Assembly (NCBI GenBank): GCA_049582805.1 | Contig: JBAUUR010000042.1 | Span: 1 to 27,398, forward strand | Direction: 5' to 3' | DNA from: CAVXFS01 sp049582805 | Lineage (GTDB): Bacteria; Pseudomonadota; Gammaproteobacteria; Burkholderiales; Gallionellaceae | Length of the DNA stretch: 27,398 nucleotides | In this document: positions 16,937-24,202 of the stretch, in pieces | How positions within the stretch are numbered: the first letter of the stretch is position 1 | How the letters are laid out: each line of letters opens with the position of its first letter | The notes under the pieces: model-generated | The model's input: the letters and a program-made list of their open reading frames with translations, nothing else | The model's database searches: none | What the model was told of the DNA's origin: nothing | Program-made: the position numbers and the translations under genes

Positions 16937-16970
16937 CAGCTTGATATTTCACCTGCTTCACGGCACGATG
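16937..16970 (+). repeat. second repeat family, copy A
   Basis: CAGCTTGATATT...TTCACGGCACGATG, 30 of 34 bases identical (hand count) to copy B at 17455-17488. It includes an inverted pair TTCAC...GTGAA. It lies upstream of the 120-aa gene, and copy B follows that gene, so the pair brackets it. Confidence 0.75.
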
Positions 16971-17031
16971 TGAACATGAAAGGCTTGTTCTGTTGTCTAC
17001 GGCCTTTTTTCGCAACAGGAAGGAGCAGTAC

Positions 17032-17394
17032 TTGAATAATTACGGATTTACATCTAAAGAATGGGCCGCTGCAAAAAGTGAGACGAAAGAACTTCTAGTT
17101 GCCCGTGCAAAGGTTAGAGGAATGATTCCATATTCTGAGCTAGTGGCAAAAATAACATCTGTTCGACTTGAAGCTCATGATCAACGGTTGTTTAACTTGC
17201 TGGGTGAAATCTCCGAGGAAGAAGATGCTTTTGGCCGAGGGATGTTGAGTGTCATCGTCGTTCACAAGGCTGGTGACATGCAGCCTGGCCACGGTTTTTT
17301 TGAGCTCGCAAATACGTTGGGGCGCGACACCTCGGACATTTTGAAGTGCTGGATTGAGGAGCTAAAAACAGTCCATGCGTACTGGTCTGTCTAG
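17032..17394 (+). CDS. conserved-looking unknown protein, 120 aa
   Basis: I do not recognise a named family. A TTG start at 17032 is chosen because AAGGAG stands six bases upstream; a longer frame from TTG 16993 has no such site. Notable parts are the N-terminal NNYGFTSKEWAAAKSE, ARAKVRGMIPYSELV, then a strictly patterned core with GRGMLSVIVVHKAGDMQPGHG followed by FFELANTLGRD, and an aromatic-rich end ELKTVHAYWSV. It has the look of a compact, soluble, single-domain protein that recurs beside restriction or defence genes. It lies between two copies of a 34-base repeat and thus may be a sub-cassette of its own. No catalytic motif is obvious. Confidence 0.65.
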   Translation: MNNYGFTSKEWAAAKSETKELLVARAKVRGMIPYSELVAKITSVRLEAHDQRLFNLLGEISEEEDAFGRGMLSVIVVHKAGDMQPGHGFFELANTLGRDTSDILKCWIEELKTVHAYWSV

Positions 17395-17454
17395 TCATTC
17401 CGGTACATATGCCGTGAAGACCCTTAAGTTTATTTTAGGAGGAAACTAGTCGGC

Positions 17455-17488
17455 CAGCTTGATATTCCATTTGGTTCACGGCACGATG
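17455..17488 (+). repeat. second repeat family, copy B
   Basis: CAGCTTGATATTCCATTTGG then TTCACGGCACGATG; matches copy A at 16937-16970 with four differences. The two copies are 518 bases apart in direct orientation and enclose the 120-aa gene. The rest of 17395-17543 has only an AGGAGG string (17437-17442) without a start codon at a useful distance. Confidence 0.75.
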
Positions 17489-17543
17489 AACAGATGATAC
17501 TTTTTCTACAAACTCGTTAGGGCTAAAGACCAAAGGCAGGTTC

Positions 17544-18125
17544 ATGGAATTCACGCTACTCTATCAAGGCGAGCTCAGATCCAACGGGGGCGTTGCTCAT
17601 AAGCAAGAACTGCGAAGAGCATTTCACCCTCAGCTCCAACGACTGTGGCAACTCCAGCCCCTTGCATCGAACAGGGACTACGTTACGTTCCCACCCATAC
17701 CCGCCAATGGTGTCGGGCCGAAGCCCCTCAGTCTTCTGGAAACCGTTGGCGACTTTACATTCGCGCCGCTGGTCTCCGAACGCTTGTGCTTGGCGGCACA
17801 GATAAAGATAACTATTCTTCGACCGGAGAAACCTGGACAGATCATTCAACAGGGGGGTGACATCGACAATCGGCTGAAGACATTGTTTGACGCACTATGT
17901 GTTCCGCCACAATCCAACCAAATCCCATCCGGAGATAGTCCCTCACCAAGTGAAGCTCCTTTCTATTGCTTACTACAAGACGATGGCCTGATAACAAGTG
18001 TCTCTGTTGATGCTCAACGCCTTCTTACGGTCGATGATAGTGTCCATAGTTCACATGTCGTTCTCTTGGTTCGTGTCAAAACGCAAGTCACGAGGCCCAT
18101 CGTTGCCGCTCTTGAGTTCCTTTGA
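17544..18125 (+). CDS. RusA-like (Holliday-junction resolvase-like) protein
   Basis: A 193-aa protein with a motif layout like RusA endonucleases: QGGDIDNRLKTLFDALCVP (about 102-120), then about 30 residues on, LLQDDGLITSVSVDAQRLL (about 143-161). RusA uses a D-x-D-N-x-x-K-x-x-x-D-x-L helix and a second DD. Here the D, DN, K, D and DD positions are present. A basic first part (HKQELRRAFHPQLQRLW) could bind DNA. It may cut branched DNA during phage replication or cassette recombination, or act as a defence nuclease; the match is motif-level only. It forms a cassette with the 120-aa gene between R2 and R3. Its stop lies about 70 bases before the ihfB fragment of R3. Confidence 0.5.
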   Translation: MEFTLLYQGELRSNGGVAHKQELRRAFHPQLQRLWQLQPLASNRDYVTFPPIPANGVGPKPLSLLETVGDFTFAPLVSERLCLAAQIKITILRPEKPGQIIQQGGDIDNRLKTLFDALCVPPQSNQIPSGDSPSPSEAPFYCLLQDDGLITSVSVDAQRLLTVDDSVHSSHVVLLVRVKTQVTRPIVAALEFL

Positions 18126-18194
18126 GTGCATACTGCGGCCATGGAGTGCTATCGTGTTCATATCATAGCGCAATCAGTTCGCCGAATGATGCGC

Positions 18195-18332
18195 CAGTTC
18201 GGCCCTAACTCCCGACCACCTCGCCAGGCGCGCAATCCAAAAACTGATGACCGGATAATGGAGCCAGCCAAGTATGTGCCGCAGTTCAAGGCCGGCAAGG
18301 AGCTACGGCAGCGGGTAATCGAAGGGCAGTGA
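18195..18332 (+). pseudogene. decayed 3' half of ihfB
   Basis: 138 bases that match 15696-15834 of the intact ihfB at about 85% by hand count, with a one-base deletion near its left end (CAGTTCGG for CAGTTTCGG). It encodes a recognisable tail (RNPKTDDRIMEPAKYVPQFKAGKELRQRV) but no start and no DNA-arm N-terminus. The open frame from 18126 enters it only by chance. It is the left half of R3. The divergence suggests that it came from another ihfB copy rather than recent duplication of the one at 15550. Confidence 0.85.
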
Positions 18333-18396
18333 CAACCCGGTGGGGCGGCTGATATTAGCCAGGACTATCCAAAAGTCCACTGCACTCAATTGCACT
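18311..18396 (+). repeat. repeat R3: ihfB tail plus palindrome block
   Basis: GCGGGTAATCGAAGGGCAGTGA, a 30-base spacer with GTGGGGCGGCTGATATTAGCC, then GACTATCCAAAAGTCCACT and GCACTCAATTGCACT. The spacer's GGGCGGCT and ATTAGCCAGG also appear in R4. This is the most complete repeat after R1, because it continues leftwards into the ihfB pseudogene. Confidence 0.85.
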
Positions 18397-18479
18397 GGAG
18401 GATTGATAGTGGGTAATGAAGGGTGACTATCAGAGCGTAACTGAATAACTTCTGTGTCAAATGAGAAAGAGAAGAAAAA

Positions 18480-20207
18480 GTGCCGTGCAATTACAGCGTT
18501 GGAACGGTTTGCTTTGTTTCGCTTGATGCGAACGCTCCGAAGTTCTTTGGCTTTTCGGAGTTTCTTGCCGGCCTCGCTCTCATGGTGCTGGCATGGACAA
18601 TCGCAGACACTCGCTACCGGTTTAGGGTTAGGACCGCACCGCTACCCCTTCAGGGGATTACATTCGCAGTAGTTGCGGCGGTGGGCATTCTCACCCTCCT
18701 GACTGACTTGTGGCGAGCACAAGAGTGGTTGGTTCCTCAAGGGAATATCCTGACTCCCGCTTCATGGCAGGCTATCCTCGGAGGCGTATATCTTCTCACG
18801 TTTCTAGCTTGGGCGTGGTTCGCCTTCATCCGACCGCCCATCTACGGCAAGATGAACGCTGAGCGCTATGCGAGAACTCTATATCTGCTAATCGTCAAGG
18901 GCTCCCGTTCCGAGTTAACCGTCATTGCTGATGAGTTCGCCCTCTCCGTGAAGTCTCTGATTCGTTACGCCACAGACCGTGGGGAGTCCAAGAACTTTCG
19001 AGGGGACGATGACTGTGAAAACGAGCCCCACAAAGAACTACCGAAGGTGACCGGCTATGCAAACGATATTTTGCTCCTGATAGCTGACAAGCGGTTCTGT
19101 CGCGCAATTGTCGGCTCATCCCCCGGTACCGCGCTGGCCGTATTCCACGAGATGGCAGAGACGAATAAGTACGGCGTCCAAGTGGAGACGTTCGCCAAGA
19201 ACATCGTGAACGAGGCCTTGGCGAACAGGGACTCCTTCCTATTCCATGAAGCCGAAGGATACGAATCCGGCTTGATTGGCTATCACAAGCCGCTCAGCCA
19301 AGCCATGTTCTCGAACTACAGGATGGTAGAAACTATCGGAACGCTTCTAGATCCAGATATATGGGAAAAGAGAAAGTGGGATTCGGATCAGTGGAAGGCA
19401 TACTGCCGCGTAGTGCTGATGACCTTCCGTGGATATGTGCAGGAAGGGTTGTGTAGCCATTCGTTCGTGCTGTACCGCGCGATTGGCTACATCAAGGAGG
19501 CCGTGTTCGACCTGTACAAGATAAACGGGATTGCCAACAGTACTTGGGATGATGATTTACAGGCCAGGCTTCGCGTCGTCGTCGAGTTCATTAAAGACGC
19601 AGTGAAAATACTAGACGAAAAGGGAGTACCCGACCATCTACAGCTACGCGTCCGGGAGAGACACGCCCGAGAGAACTTCTACGATCACCTGGCCAGCATG
19701 ATCTTCGAGGTCATATTCTCCGCTTCTGCAGTACGGTCACCGGCAGATTTGTGTTGGTGGATTCAACACAACTACGTCTGGGGAGAGCTATTTAACTTTG
19801 ACAGGCTGGATTGTGCAGCGGGCAGGGTTGTGAAATTCAAGGCTCGCCGACTTATCTATGACGAGATTGCCAGAATGAACAGATTCCCAAACTTCAAGGG
19901 AGCCAAAATTCTAGGCTTTTGTCTGAATGTAATGGGACTGACCATCAGTGACAAAGACTACGACCATGATAGCAGGGCACTCCAGATGGCGATCCTGTCC
20001 TGGACGAAGAAGAACTACTCATGGCTGCACTCCTACAACCCGCGTGTGGCTGAGGCTTCCTTAGTGGACGGCATGACCTATGAAGCTGAGCAGCTGAGAT
20101 TAGTTAAGACCTACCCGGCCGAGGGTTTGAGGCGAGAGCCACTCAACGTCTACTTCAAAGTGGACTCGGCATCGACTGTAAAGGAGCGGGTAATCGAAGG
20201 CAAGTGA
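18480..20207 (+). CDS. unknown membrane protein, 3 TM plus large soluble domain; C-terminus inside repeat R4
   Basis: A 575-aa protein of no family I recognise. Three hydrophobic segments near the N-terminus (about 26-42, 57-77, 97-117) are followed by about 455 mostly soluble, helix-rich residues with many aromatic residues (WKAYCRVVLMTFRGY, YRAIGYIKEAVFDLY, WWIQHNYVWGELFNF). A cytosolic effector or sensor tethered to the inner membrane is a reasonable picture. The chosen GTG start (18480) has only a weak purine run upstream; the true start may differ. The last residues KERVIEGK are encoded by the ihfB tail within R4, so the stop codon is ihfB's. It is the only gene in the R3-R4 cassette, beside defence genes, so a defence role is plausible but unproved. 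Confidence 0.7.
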   Translation: MPCNYSVGTVCFVSLDANAPKFFGFSEFLAGLALMVLAWTIADTRYRFRVRTAPLPLQGITFAVVAAVGILTLLTDLWRAQEWLVPQGNILTPASWQAILGGVYLLTFLAWAWFAFIRPPIYGKMNAERYARTLYLLIVKGSRSELTVIADEFALSVKSLIRYATDRGESKNFRGDDDCENEPHKELPKVTGYANDILLLIADKRFCRAIVGSSPGTALAVFHEMAETNKYGVQVETFAKNIVNEALANRDSFLFHEAEGYESGLIGYHKPLSQAMFSNYRMVETIGTLLDPDIWEKRKWDSDQWKAYCRVVLMTFRGYVQEGLCSHSFVLYRAIGYIKEAVFDLYKINGIANSTWDDDLQARLRVVVEFIKDAVKILDEKGVPDHLQLRVRERHARENFYDHLASMIFEVIFSASAVRSPADLCWWIQHNYVWGELFNFDRLDCAAGRVVKFKARRLIYDEIARMNRFPNFKGAKILGFCLNVMGLTISDKDYDHDSRALQMAILSWTKKNYSWLHSYNPRVAEASLVDGMTYEAEQLRLVKTYPAEGLRREPLNVYFKVDSASTVKERVIEGK

Positions 20208-20270
20208 CGACCTGGTGGGCGGCTGTTATTAGCCAGGACTATCCAAAATCATCGTGCAGGCGATTGCACT
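20184..20270 (+). repeat. repeat R4: ihfB tail plus palindrome block; probable right end of the array
   Basis: GAGCGGGTAATCGAAGG...GTGA, a 29-base spacer with GGTGGGCGGCTG and ATTAGCCAG, then GACTATCCAAAATCATCG and TGCAGGCGATTGCACT. It shares AAATCATCG with R1 and the spacer with R3, so it looks like a hybrid of the outer copies. No further copy is seen to the right, and no mobile gene follows. This makes it the likely junction with the chromosome. Confidence 0.85.
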
Positions 20271-20307
20271 GGAAAGTTAATGCCCGTCGCCAGCAAGAAT
20301 TAAGACT

Positions 20308-20330
20308 CTATCCCTAGTTGCTAGAGATAG
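20308..20330. terminator. imperfect hairpin after R4
   Basis: CTATC-C-CTAG pairs with CTAG-A-GATAG across TTG. A CTTTCTTT string follows about 10 bases later. It could end transcription of the cassette array, but it is not a classic intrinsic terminator. Confidence 0.3.
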
Positions 20331-20926
20331 CCCGGTAGGCTTTCTTTATGCTGGCTCGGGAATCATTCCGTGAGTTCGAGTGATGAAGTATCATACGCGT
20401 CTGATGGACTCCGAGCAGTGAGTGGGAATAACTCGCGGCAGCATGGATTGAACTATGAAGCGTGAAAGTCGCACGGGGTATATAAGCTATAACTGTGGTA
20501 AGTATTGTGGTAACTGGTAGTTAAGATAGCTAAACAATCCATAACCAGAGCCACTCTCAAGCGACAATATGAAGGACACAGCTCCGCCAGAACACGTTAT
20601 TAATCAGTCTCAAGTAGTCTCTGAAACCCGCATTGCGTAAGGCTTTTGCGAGTGTCTTATTGCCTAAGCGGTATCAGCTGCGCATTGAAGCAGCGCTTTC
20701 TTGCAACATTTGACATGATTGCATCGCTTTTCCGCCCCGGTCGGCACCTACTGGCGGCAGAGAACTATTGGGAGATCATGCGGCGGAGATTTGTCCAGGG
20801 GAACGAAATAGCCAACTCGGTGCTGAGGTGTGTTGAATCACATCGAAAGAAACCATGTTTGACACGGATTTACAGATTTTGTGGAACGCAAAAGTTAAGT
20901 GACAGTGCCGATGAGACGTTGGTCGA
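20331..20926. other. 596-base stretch without a supported gene
   Basis: I find no tRNA, no recognisable gene and no further R repeat. An open frame begins at 20646 on the plus strand but runs antisense through the TetR gene and has no protein-like features. This may be chromosomal spacer or debris next to the insertion. Confidence 0.5.
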
Positions 20927-21661
20927 TCACAACAACAGGCGTCGGCGAGTCGCCGTACGTTTCCATCCGCGGCAGCCGTTTAGAAACAGGTTGACGACAT
21001 TGCGCGCCCAGGCGTCGACCTCGGCGGAACTCATCGGCATCCCGAGTCCCATGGCGCGAAGTTGTGGCACCGCGATGACCATGTGCAGGAACTGCTGCGC
21101 GGCAAACGTCGAGTTGTCCACAGTGAGGTTCCCCTCGAGCGCTTCGCGGTTGAGCACATCCGCGATCAGTCGGATGGCTCCTTCGCTGGCACCCTCGTTG
21201 GTGACAACCGCCGCCAGATTCGGGAACCGGCTCGATTCCGCGACGATCAATCGATGCAGTGCGATCGCTGGCGGAGACAAGGCCGCGCGCAGGATAACAT
21301 CCGCCAGACCGCAGAGGATTTCCGCGAGATTCGCCCCCTGAAGCAACGGCACATCGACGGGCGGGCGCAGGCGTTCGATCGTGCGATGGACTACCGCGCT
21401 GAACAGCGCCGATTTGTTCTCGAAGCGGTGATAGAACGTTCGCTTCGATATCCGGGCTCGTTGCGCGACCGCCTCGATGGTCGTGGCGCCGTAGCCCAAT
21501 GTGAAGAACAGTTCGGTCGCCACGTCGACGATATGATGGGCGAGTTGCTCGGCGTCGGCCTTTGACGGCCGGCCGCCACGGCGCGAGACAACGTCGGCTT
21601 TGCCCGCTGCTGCTTTGTGATTGCCTGCGGGCGGGGCTGACCCGGTCAAGGCTGAACGCAC
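20927..21661 (-). CDS. TetR/AcrR-family transcriptional regulator
   Basis: A 244-aa TetR-type repressor. The helix-turn-helix is clear at about 60-80 (TTIEAVAQRARISKRTFYHRF), followed by the usual ENKSALFSAVV. The C-terminal ligand domain (LHRLIVAESSRFPNLAAVV) is of the AefR/AcrR-like kind that often controls efflux or envelope genes. The GTG start has no strong ribosome site, and the first 28 residues may be an overlong reading, but no later in-frame start precedes the HTH. It begins 15 bases after the exported Tyr/Pro-rich gene's stop, so both are likely one transcript. A 12-base palindrome near 22346 could be its operator. Confidence 0.88.
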   Translation of the reverse strand: MRSALTGSAPPAGNHKAAAGKADVVSRRGGRPSKADAEQLAHHIVDVATELFFTLGYGATTIEAVAQRARISKRTFYHRFENKSALFSAVVHRTIERLRPPVDVPLLQGANLAEILCGLADVILRAALSPPAIALHRLIVAESSRFPNLAAVVTNEGASEGAIRLIADVLNREALEGNLTVDNSTFAAQQFLHMVIAVPQLRAMGLGMPMSSAEVDAWARNVVNLFLNGCRGWKRTATRRRLLL

Positions 21662-21676
21662 GGAGCCACAGTGCGC

Positions 21677-22264
21677 CTAACGTGGATAGTAGAAGCCGCC
21701 AGACGGCGGCGCGTAATAGCGGGAGGAACCATAATAGGCCGGACGCGGTGCGTAGTAAGCCTGACGCGGCGCATAGTACGGCGCGGCCACAGGCGGAGCG
21801 TAATATCCCGCGCTTGGCCGGGGCGTGTAATACACCGGAGGTGGGGGTGGAGCGTAATACGTCGCGGCCGGCGGGGTGTAATACGCGGAATCTGTCGCCG
21901 GTGCGTAGTAAGGCACAGCCCGCTGCGCGCCATAGTAGCGCGGCGCGGGAGGGGCACCGTAATAACCGGGACCGCTAGGCGGCGCGCCGTAAGCGGGCGA
22001 GGCACCCGCATATGCCGGCCCCTGCTCGTCGTAGAATCGGGGCTGCGCAACCGCGGCCAGAATGGCGATCGGCGCGGTGATGATCGCGGCCGCCGTAGCG
22101 ACCACGGCATTAGCGAGTCCCGAAATCGGGCCACCGCCGTAATAACCTCTCCCGCCGTGATAGGCACCGTTATGCCACCCCCATGCGAGAGCCGACGTAG
22201 CGGGTGCGACGGCGAGGGCGAAAGCGAGAAGACTCGCGAGTACGACGGTTCTGTTCTTCATCAT
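21677..22264 (-). CDS. exported Tyr/Pro/Ala-rich repeat protein
   Basis: A 195-aa protein. The start is the first ATG of an MMKNRTVV reading, with AGGAG five bases upstream (22270-22274); the longer frame has no ribosome site. Residues 1-27 form a signal peptide with a likely signal peptidase I cut after ALA. A second hydrophobic stretch (about 47-73) may anchor it. From about 77 to the end the sequence is a low-complexity array of YYAP, YYGA and YYTP units. It is probably an envelope or surface protein; I know of no function. High GC and low complexity make family matches unreliable. It is co-oriented with the TetR gene, which may regulate it. Confidence 0.75.
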   Translation of the reverse strand: MMKNRTVVLASLLAFALAVAPATSALAWGWHNGAYHGGRGYYGGGPISGLANAVVATAAAIITAPIAILAAVAQPRFYDEQGPAYAGASPAYGAPPSGPGYYGAPPAPRYYGAQRAVPYYAPATDSAYYTPPAATYYAPPPPPVYYTPRPSAGYYAPPVAAPYYAPRQAYYAPRPAYYGSSRYYAPPSGGFYYPR

Positions 22265-22345
22265 CGGTACTCCTAAAAAGGTGTGGGGGATCGGCGCGGC
22301 GAAAATCAATATACGTTTACGCTACCACATTCCGTAACTAAACGC

Positions 22346-22357
22346 AACGGTACCGTT
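22346..22357. promoter_or_regulatory. palindrome, candidate TetR operator
   Basis: AACGGTACCGTT is a perfect 12-base palindrome about 80 bases upstream of the exported-protein start. A wider inverted pair, CGTTTA (22314-22319) and TAAACG (22339-22344), lies next to it. TetR proteins bind such sites in their own promoter regions, and the TetR gene is the second gene of this transcript. The remaining part of 22265-22699 holds no gene I can support. Confidence 0.4.
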
Positions 22358-22699
22358 TCATCCAAGAACGCAAGCCACGAAATTCGAGGGGTATTGTCAA
22401 CTGATCGATCATTACATTATTTGTGACACAGCTCTGATCAAAGGTAAACGGGCGCGGCCGCTACCGCGAGTATTTTCGCTAATCACCGTTTCTGAAACGA
22501 TTGGGAAGCTGCCATATTGGAGCGCATGTTGGTACTGAATAACCGAAAAGCATCCTCGGTTTCAAATTGGAACCGTGATCCGCCAGTTACCAGATTGGTC
22601 CGAGCTGGCGAGCCATCCAAAATTCGAATGTTGGCGGTCCCGCTGACACTGAGCTGCCTGATCACTGATTGATTGCGGAGCGTCCCGAGGCCAAAGGAG

Positions 22700-23014
22700 T
22701 TATCCGGTACTCCACGCCCGCGGGCGCTTCATGCCCGCAATCTTGCATGCCTGCTTCACGTAGCCGTATGGAAATAGCTCGAATATCCTGTTGCGCGATT
22801 CAGGACCCAATCGTTCGGCAAGGTGCTTCATCACATGTCGAACATCCGGCGCGATTTGATGTTCTGAGTAATATTCGCGCATGAAATGAATCGCATCCCA
22901 ATGATCTTCCGTAAGCTGGATATTTTCCCGGCGGGCGAGTTCCTTGGCAATATCTTCACTCCAGGCGTATGGATCGATCAAATATCCCTCATCATCAGTG
23001 TCAGGCACTTGCAT
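22700..23014 (-). CDS. DsrC/TusE-family protein lacking the C-terminal cysteine
   Basis: A 104-aa protein, starting at ATG 23014 with AGGAG six bases upstream; a longer reading adds six residues without support. DDEGYLIDPYAWSEDIA, EDHWDAIHFMREYY and FPYGYVKQACKIAG are classic DsrC/TusE blocks. DsrC carries sulfur as a persulfide or trisulfide between two C-terminal cysteines; TusE uses the last one in tRNA thiolation. Here C90 matches the inner cysteine, but position 101, where the essential outer one should be, is Trp and the end reads WSTG. It therefore cannot do the standard sulfur relay and may be a regulatory or divergent paralog. Confidence 0.85.
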   Translation of the reverse strand: MQVPDTDDEGYLIDPYAWSEDIAKELARRENIQLTEDHWDAIHFMREYYSEHQIAPDVRHVMKHLAERLGPESRNRIFELFPYGYVKQACKIAGMKRPRAWSTG

Positions 23015-23213
23015 ATCTTTCTCCTCGCACATTCATTTTCTTGCAGGCTTTATCCGTGAAACAATGATTATTCTGCGGCTAACTTGTCCTGGCGCCAATT
23101 AGCCGTTTCATTGATGGGCCCCATGCCTGTCTGTCGATTTCCGCAGAAACAGACAGTCAACGCTGGCACGAGCGCTCCTCTGTCATCCGAGGCGGCTACC
23201 AAACCGTGGGCTG

Positions 23214-23756
23214 TCATTTCTGCTTGTGTTTCGCAGCCCATTTGCGCAGAGCGTCCAGCGTGTTTTCGACATGCTTGTCGGGTTGCAGGTCTGTGTAGGT
23301 ATAGATGATCTCGCCAGCGGGAGAAATGACATAGGATGTGCGATTTGCATACTCCGGTCTTGCGGCAAGGATCGCATCGTAGGATTTCATGATGCGCTGG
23401 TCAGGATCCGCCGCCACTGGAAATTTACTGCGGCATTCACTGACTGAAAACCGGTTCAGCTTCTCGATATCATCGTGCGAAACGCCGATCACGGTGGCAC
23501 CGAGAGCCTGGTATTTTTCGATTGCTTCGGCAAAATCGTGTGCCTCGATCGTGCAACCCGGCGTGAACGCTGCCGGATAAAAATACAGCACTACCGGCCC
23601 TTGTTTCAGCGCATCGACCAGTGAGTAGGTGAATACCTTGCCGCCAAGTGATGCCTGGGTAACGAAGTTCGGCGCCATGGTTCCGATGTTCAGGGCTGAA
23701 TGTGCCGGCATGGCAACTAACGCTGCCAAGAGTCCAAGAGCAGAAAAAATTCTCAT
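23214..23756 (-). CDS. exported thiol peroxidase (AhpC/TSA, Bcp/PrxQ-like)
   Basis: A 180-aa peroxiredoxin. AAGGAG precedes the ATG by six bases. The first 21 residues form a signal peptide (cut near AHSA), placing it in the periplasm. YPAAFTPGCT carries the peroxidatic C68 with T65 and the P-x-x-x-T-x-x-C pattern. A second cysteine, C108 in SVSECRSKFP, could be the resolving one; the usual PrxQ cysteine five residues after C68 is missing (His instead). It removes peroxides or sulfur-related oxidants outside the cytoplasm. About 200 bases separate it from the dsrC-like gene on the same strand. Confidence 0.9.
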   Translation of the reverse strand: MRIFSALGLLAALVAMPAHSALNIGTMAPNFVTQASLGGKVFTYSLVDALKQGPVVLYFYPAAFTPGCTIEAHDFAEAIEKYQALGATVIGVSHDDIEKLNRFSVSECRSKFPVAADPDQRIMKSYDAILAARPEYANRTSYVISPAGEIIYTYTDLQPDKHVENTLDALRKWAAKHKQK

Positions 23757-24202
23757 CGCGAGCTCCTTTCAGTTCATATAACGCGGGTATTCTATACGCT
23801 TAACATTGAAATTGAGATGATCATTGTGTAGATGCTGGCTATTGGGAGAAATCCTGACCGTCTGGAGTTGGCAGAACCAAGTCCGTTAAAGCAGAGAACG
23901 TGCCGGCGTTCTTTATGCACTCATGCCTGGTCGGCTGGTCGATTGTGAAAAGCCGGATTCGGCGGGGCCATGGCAAAAGGCTTGCGGCGAATTATGAAAC
24001 AACTGGGCCAGCCCATTATGCAGCCATGGGTTTGCCGATCCCGGCTTTGCCAAAGTGATGTTATGGTTGCCTGAAGAACAGATGCTTAGTCTCGCTTCAT
24101 ATCCTGACTATCTTCAGATGGTGGAGTTGGGCGCGATAGAACCCCTTGGTTTTGACCCTTCGCGTTCCTTGAGACTGCTGCCAGAGCGACAGTGAAACTC
24201 AC
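23757..24202. other. 446-base gap with a possible small ORF remnant
   Basis: Little is visible. On the plus strand, ATG 24058 to TGA 24195 gives 45 aa (MLWLPEEQMLSLAS...) and the frame stays open leftwards for about 20 codons to 24000, without a start. The codons look protein-like, so it may be the tail of a decayed gene, but I recognise no family and give it low weight. Confidence 0.3.

Noticed and set aside
18126..18332. 68-aa open frame after the RusA-like gene
   Set aside because: Only its second half is ihfB-derived; the first part is non-homologous, so it is a remnant and not a functional IHF subunit.
15811..20270. CRISPR array as explanation of the repeats
   Set aside because: The repeats are about 85 bases, contain coding sequence of ihfB, and are 0.9-1.9 kb apart with genes between; none of this fits CRISPR.
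15811..20270. Classic integron attC array
   Set aside because: The recombinase shows no clear integron-integrase-specific insertion, and the repeat carries an ihfB tail instead of the attC 7-base core sites.
20281..20926. A tRNA gene as insertion target near the right boundary
   Set aside because: No cloverleaf-like sequence was found; the ihfB tail explains the repeats better.
20646..21341. Plus-strand 231-aa open frame
   Set aside because: It is antisense to the well-supported TetR gene over most of its length and has no recognisable domain.
21671..22276. Plus-strand 201-aa Arg-rich frame
   Set aside because: It is the antisense reading of the GC-rich YYAPP repeat gene, a common artefact of such sequence.
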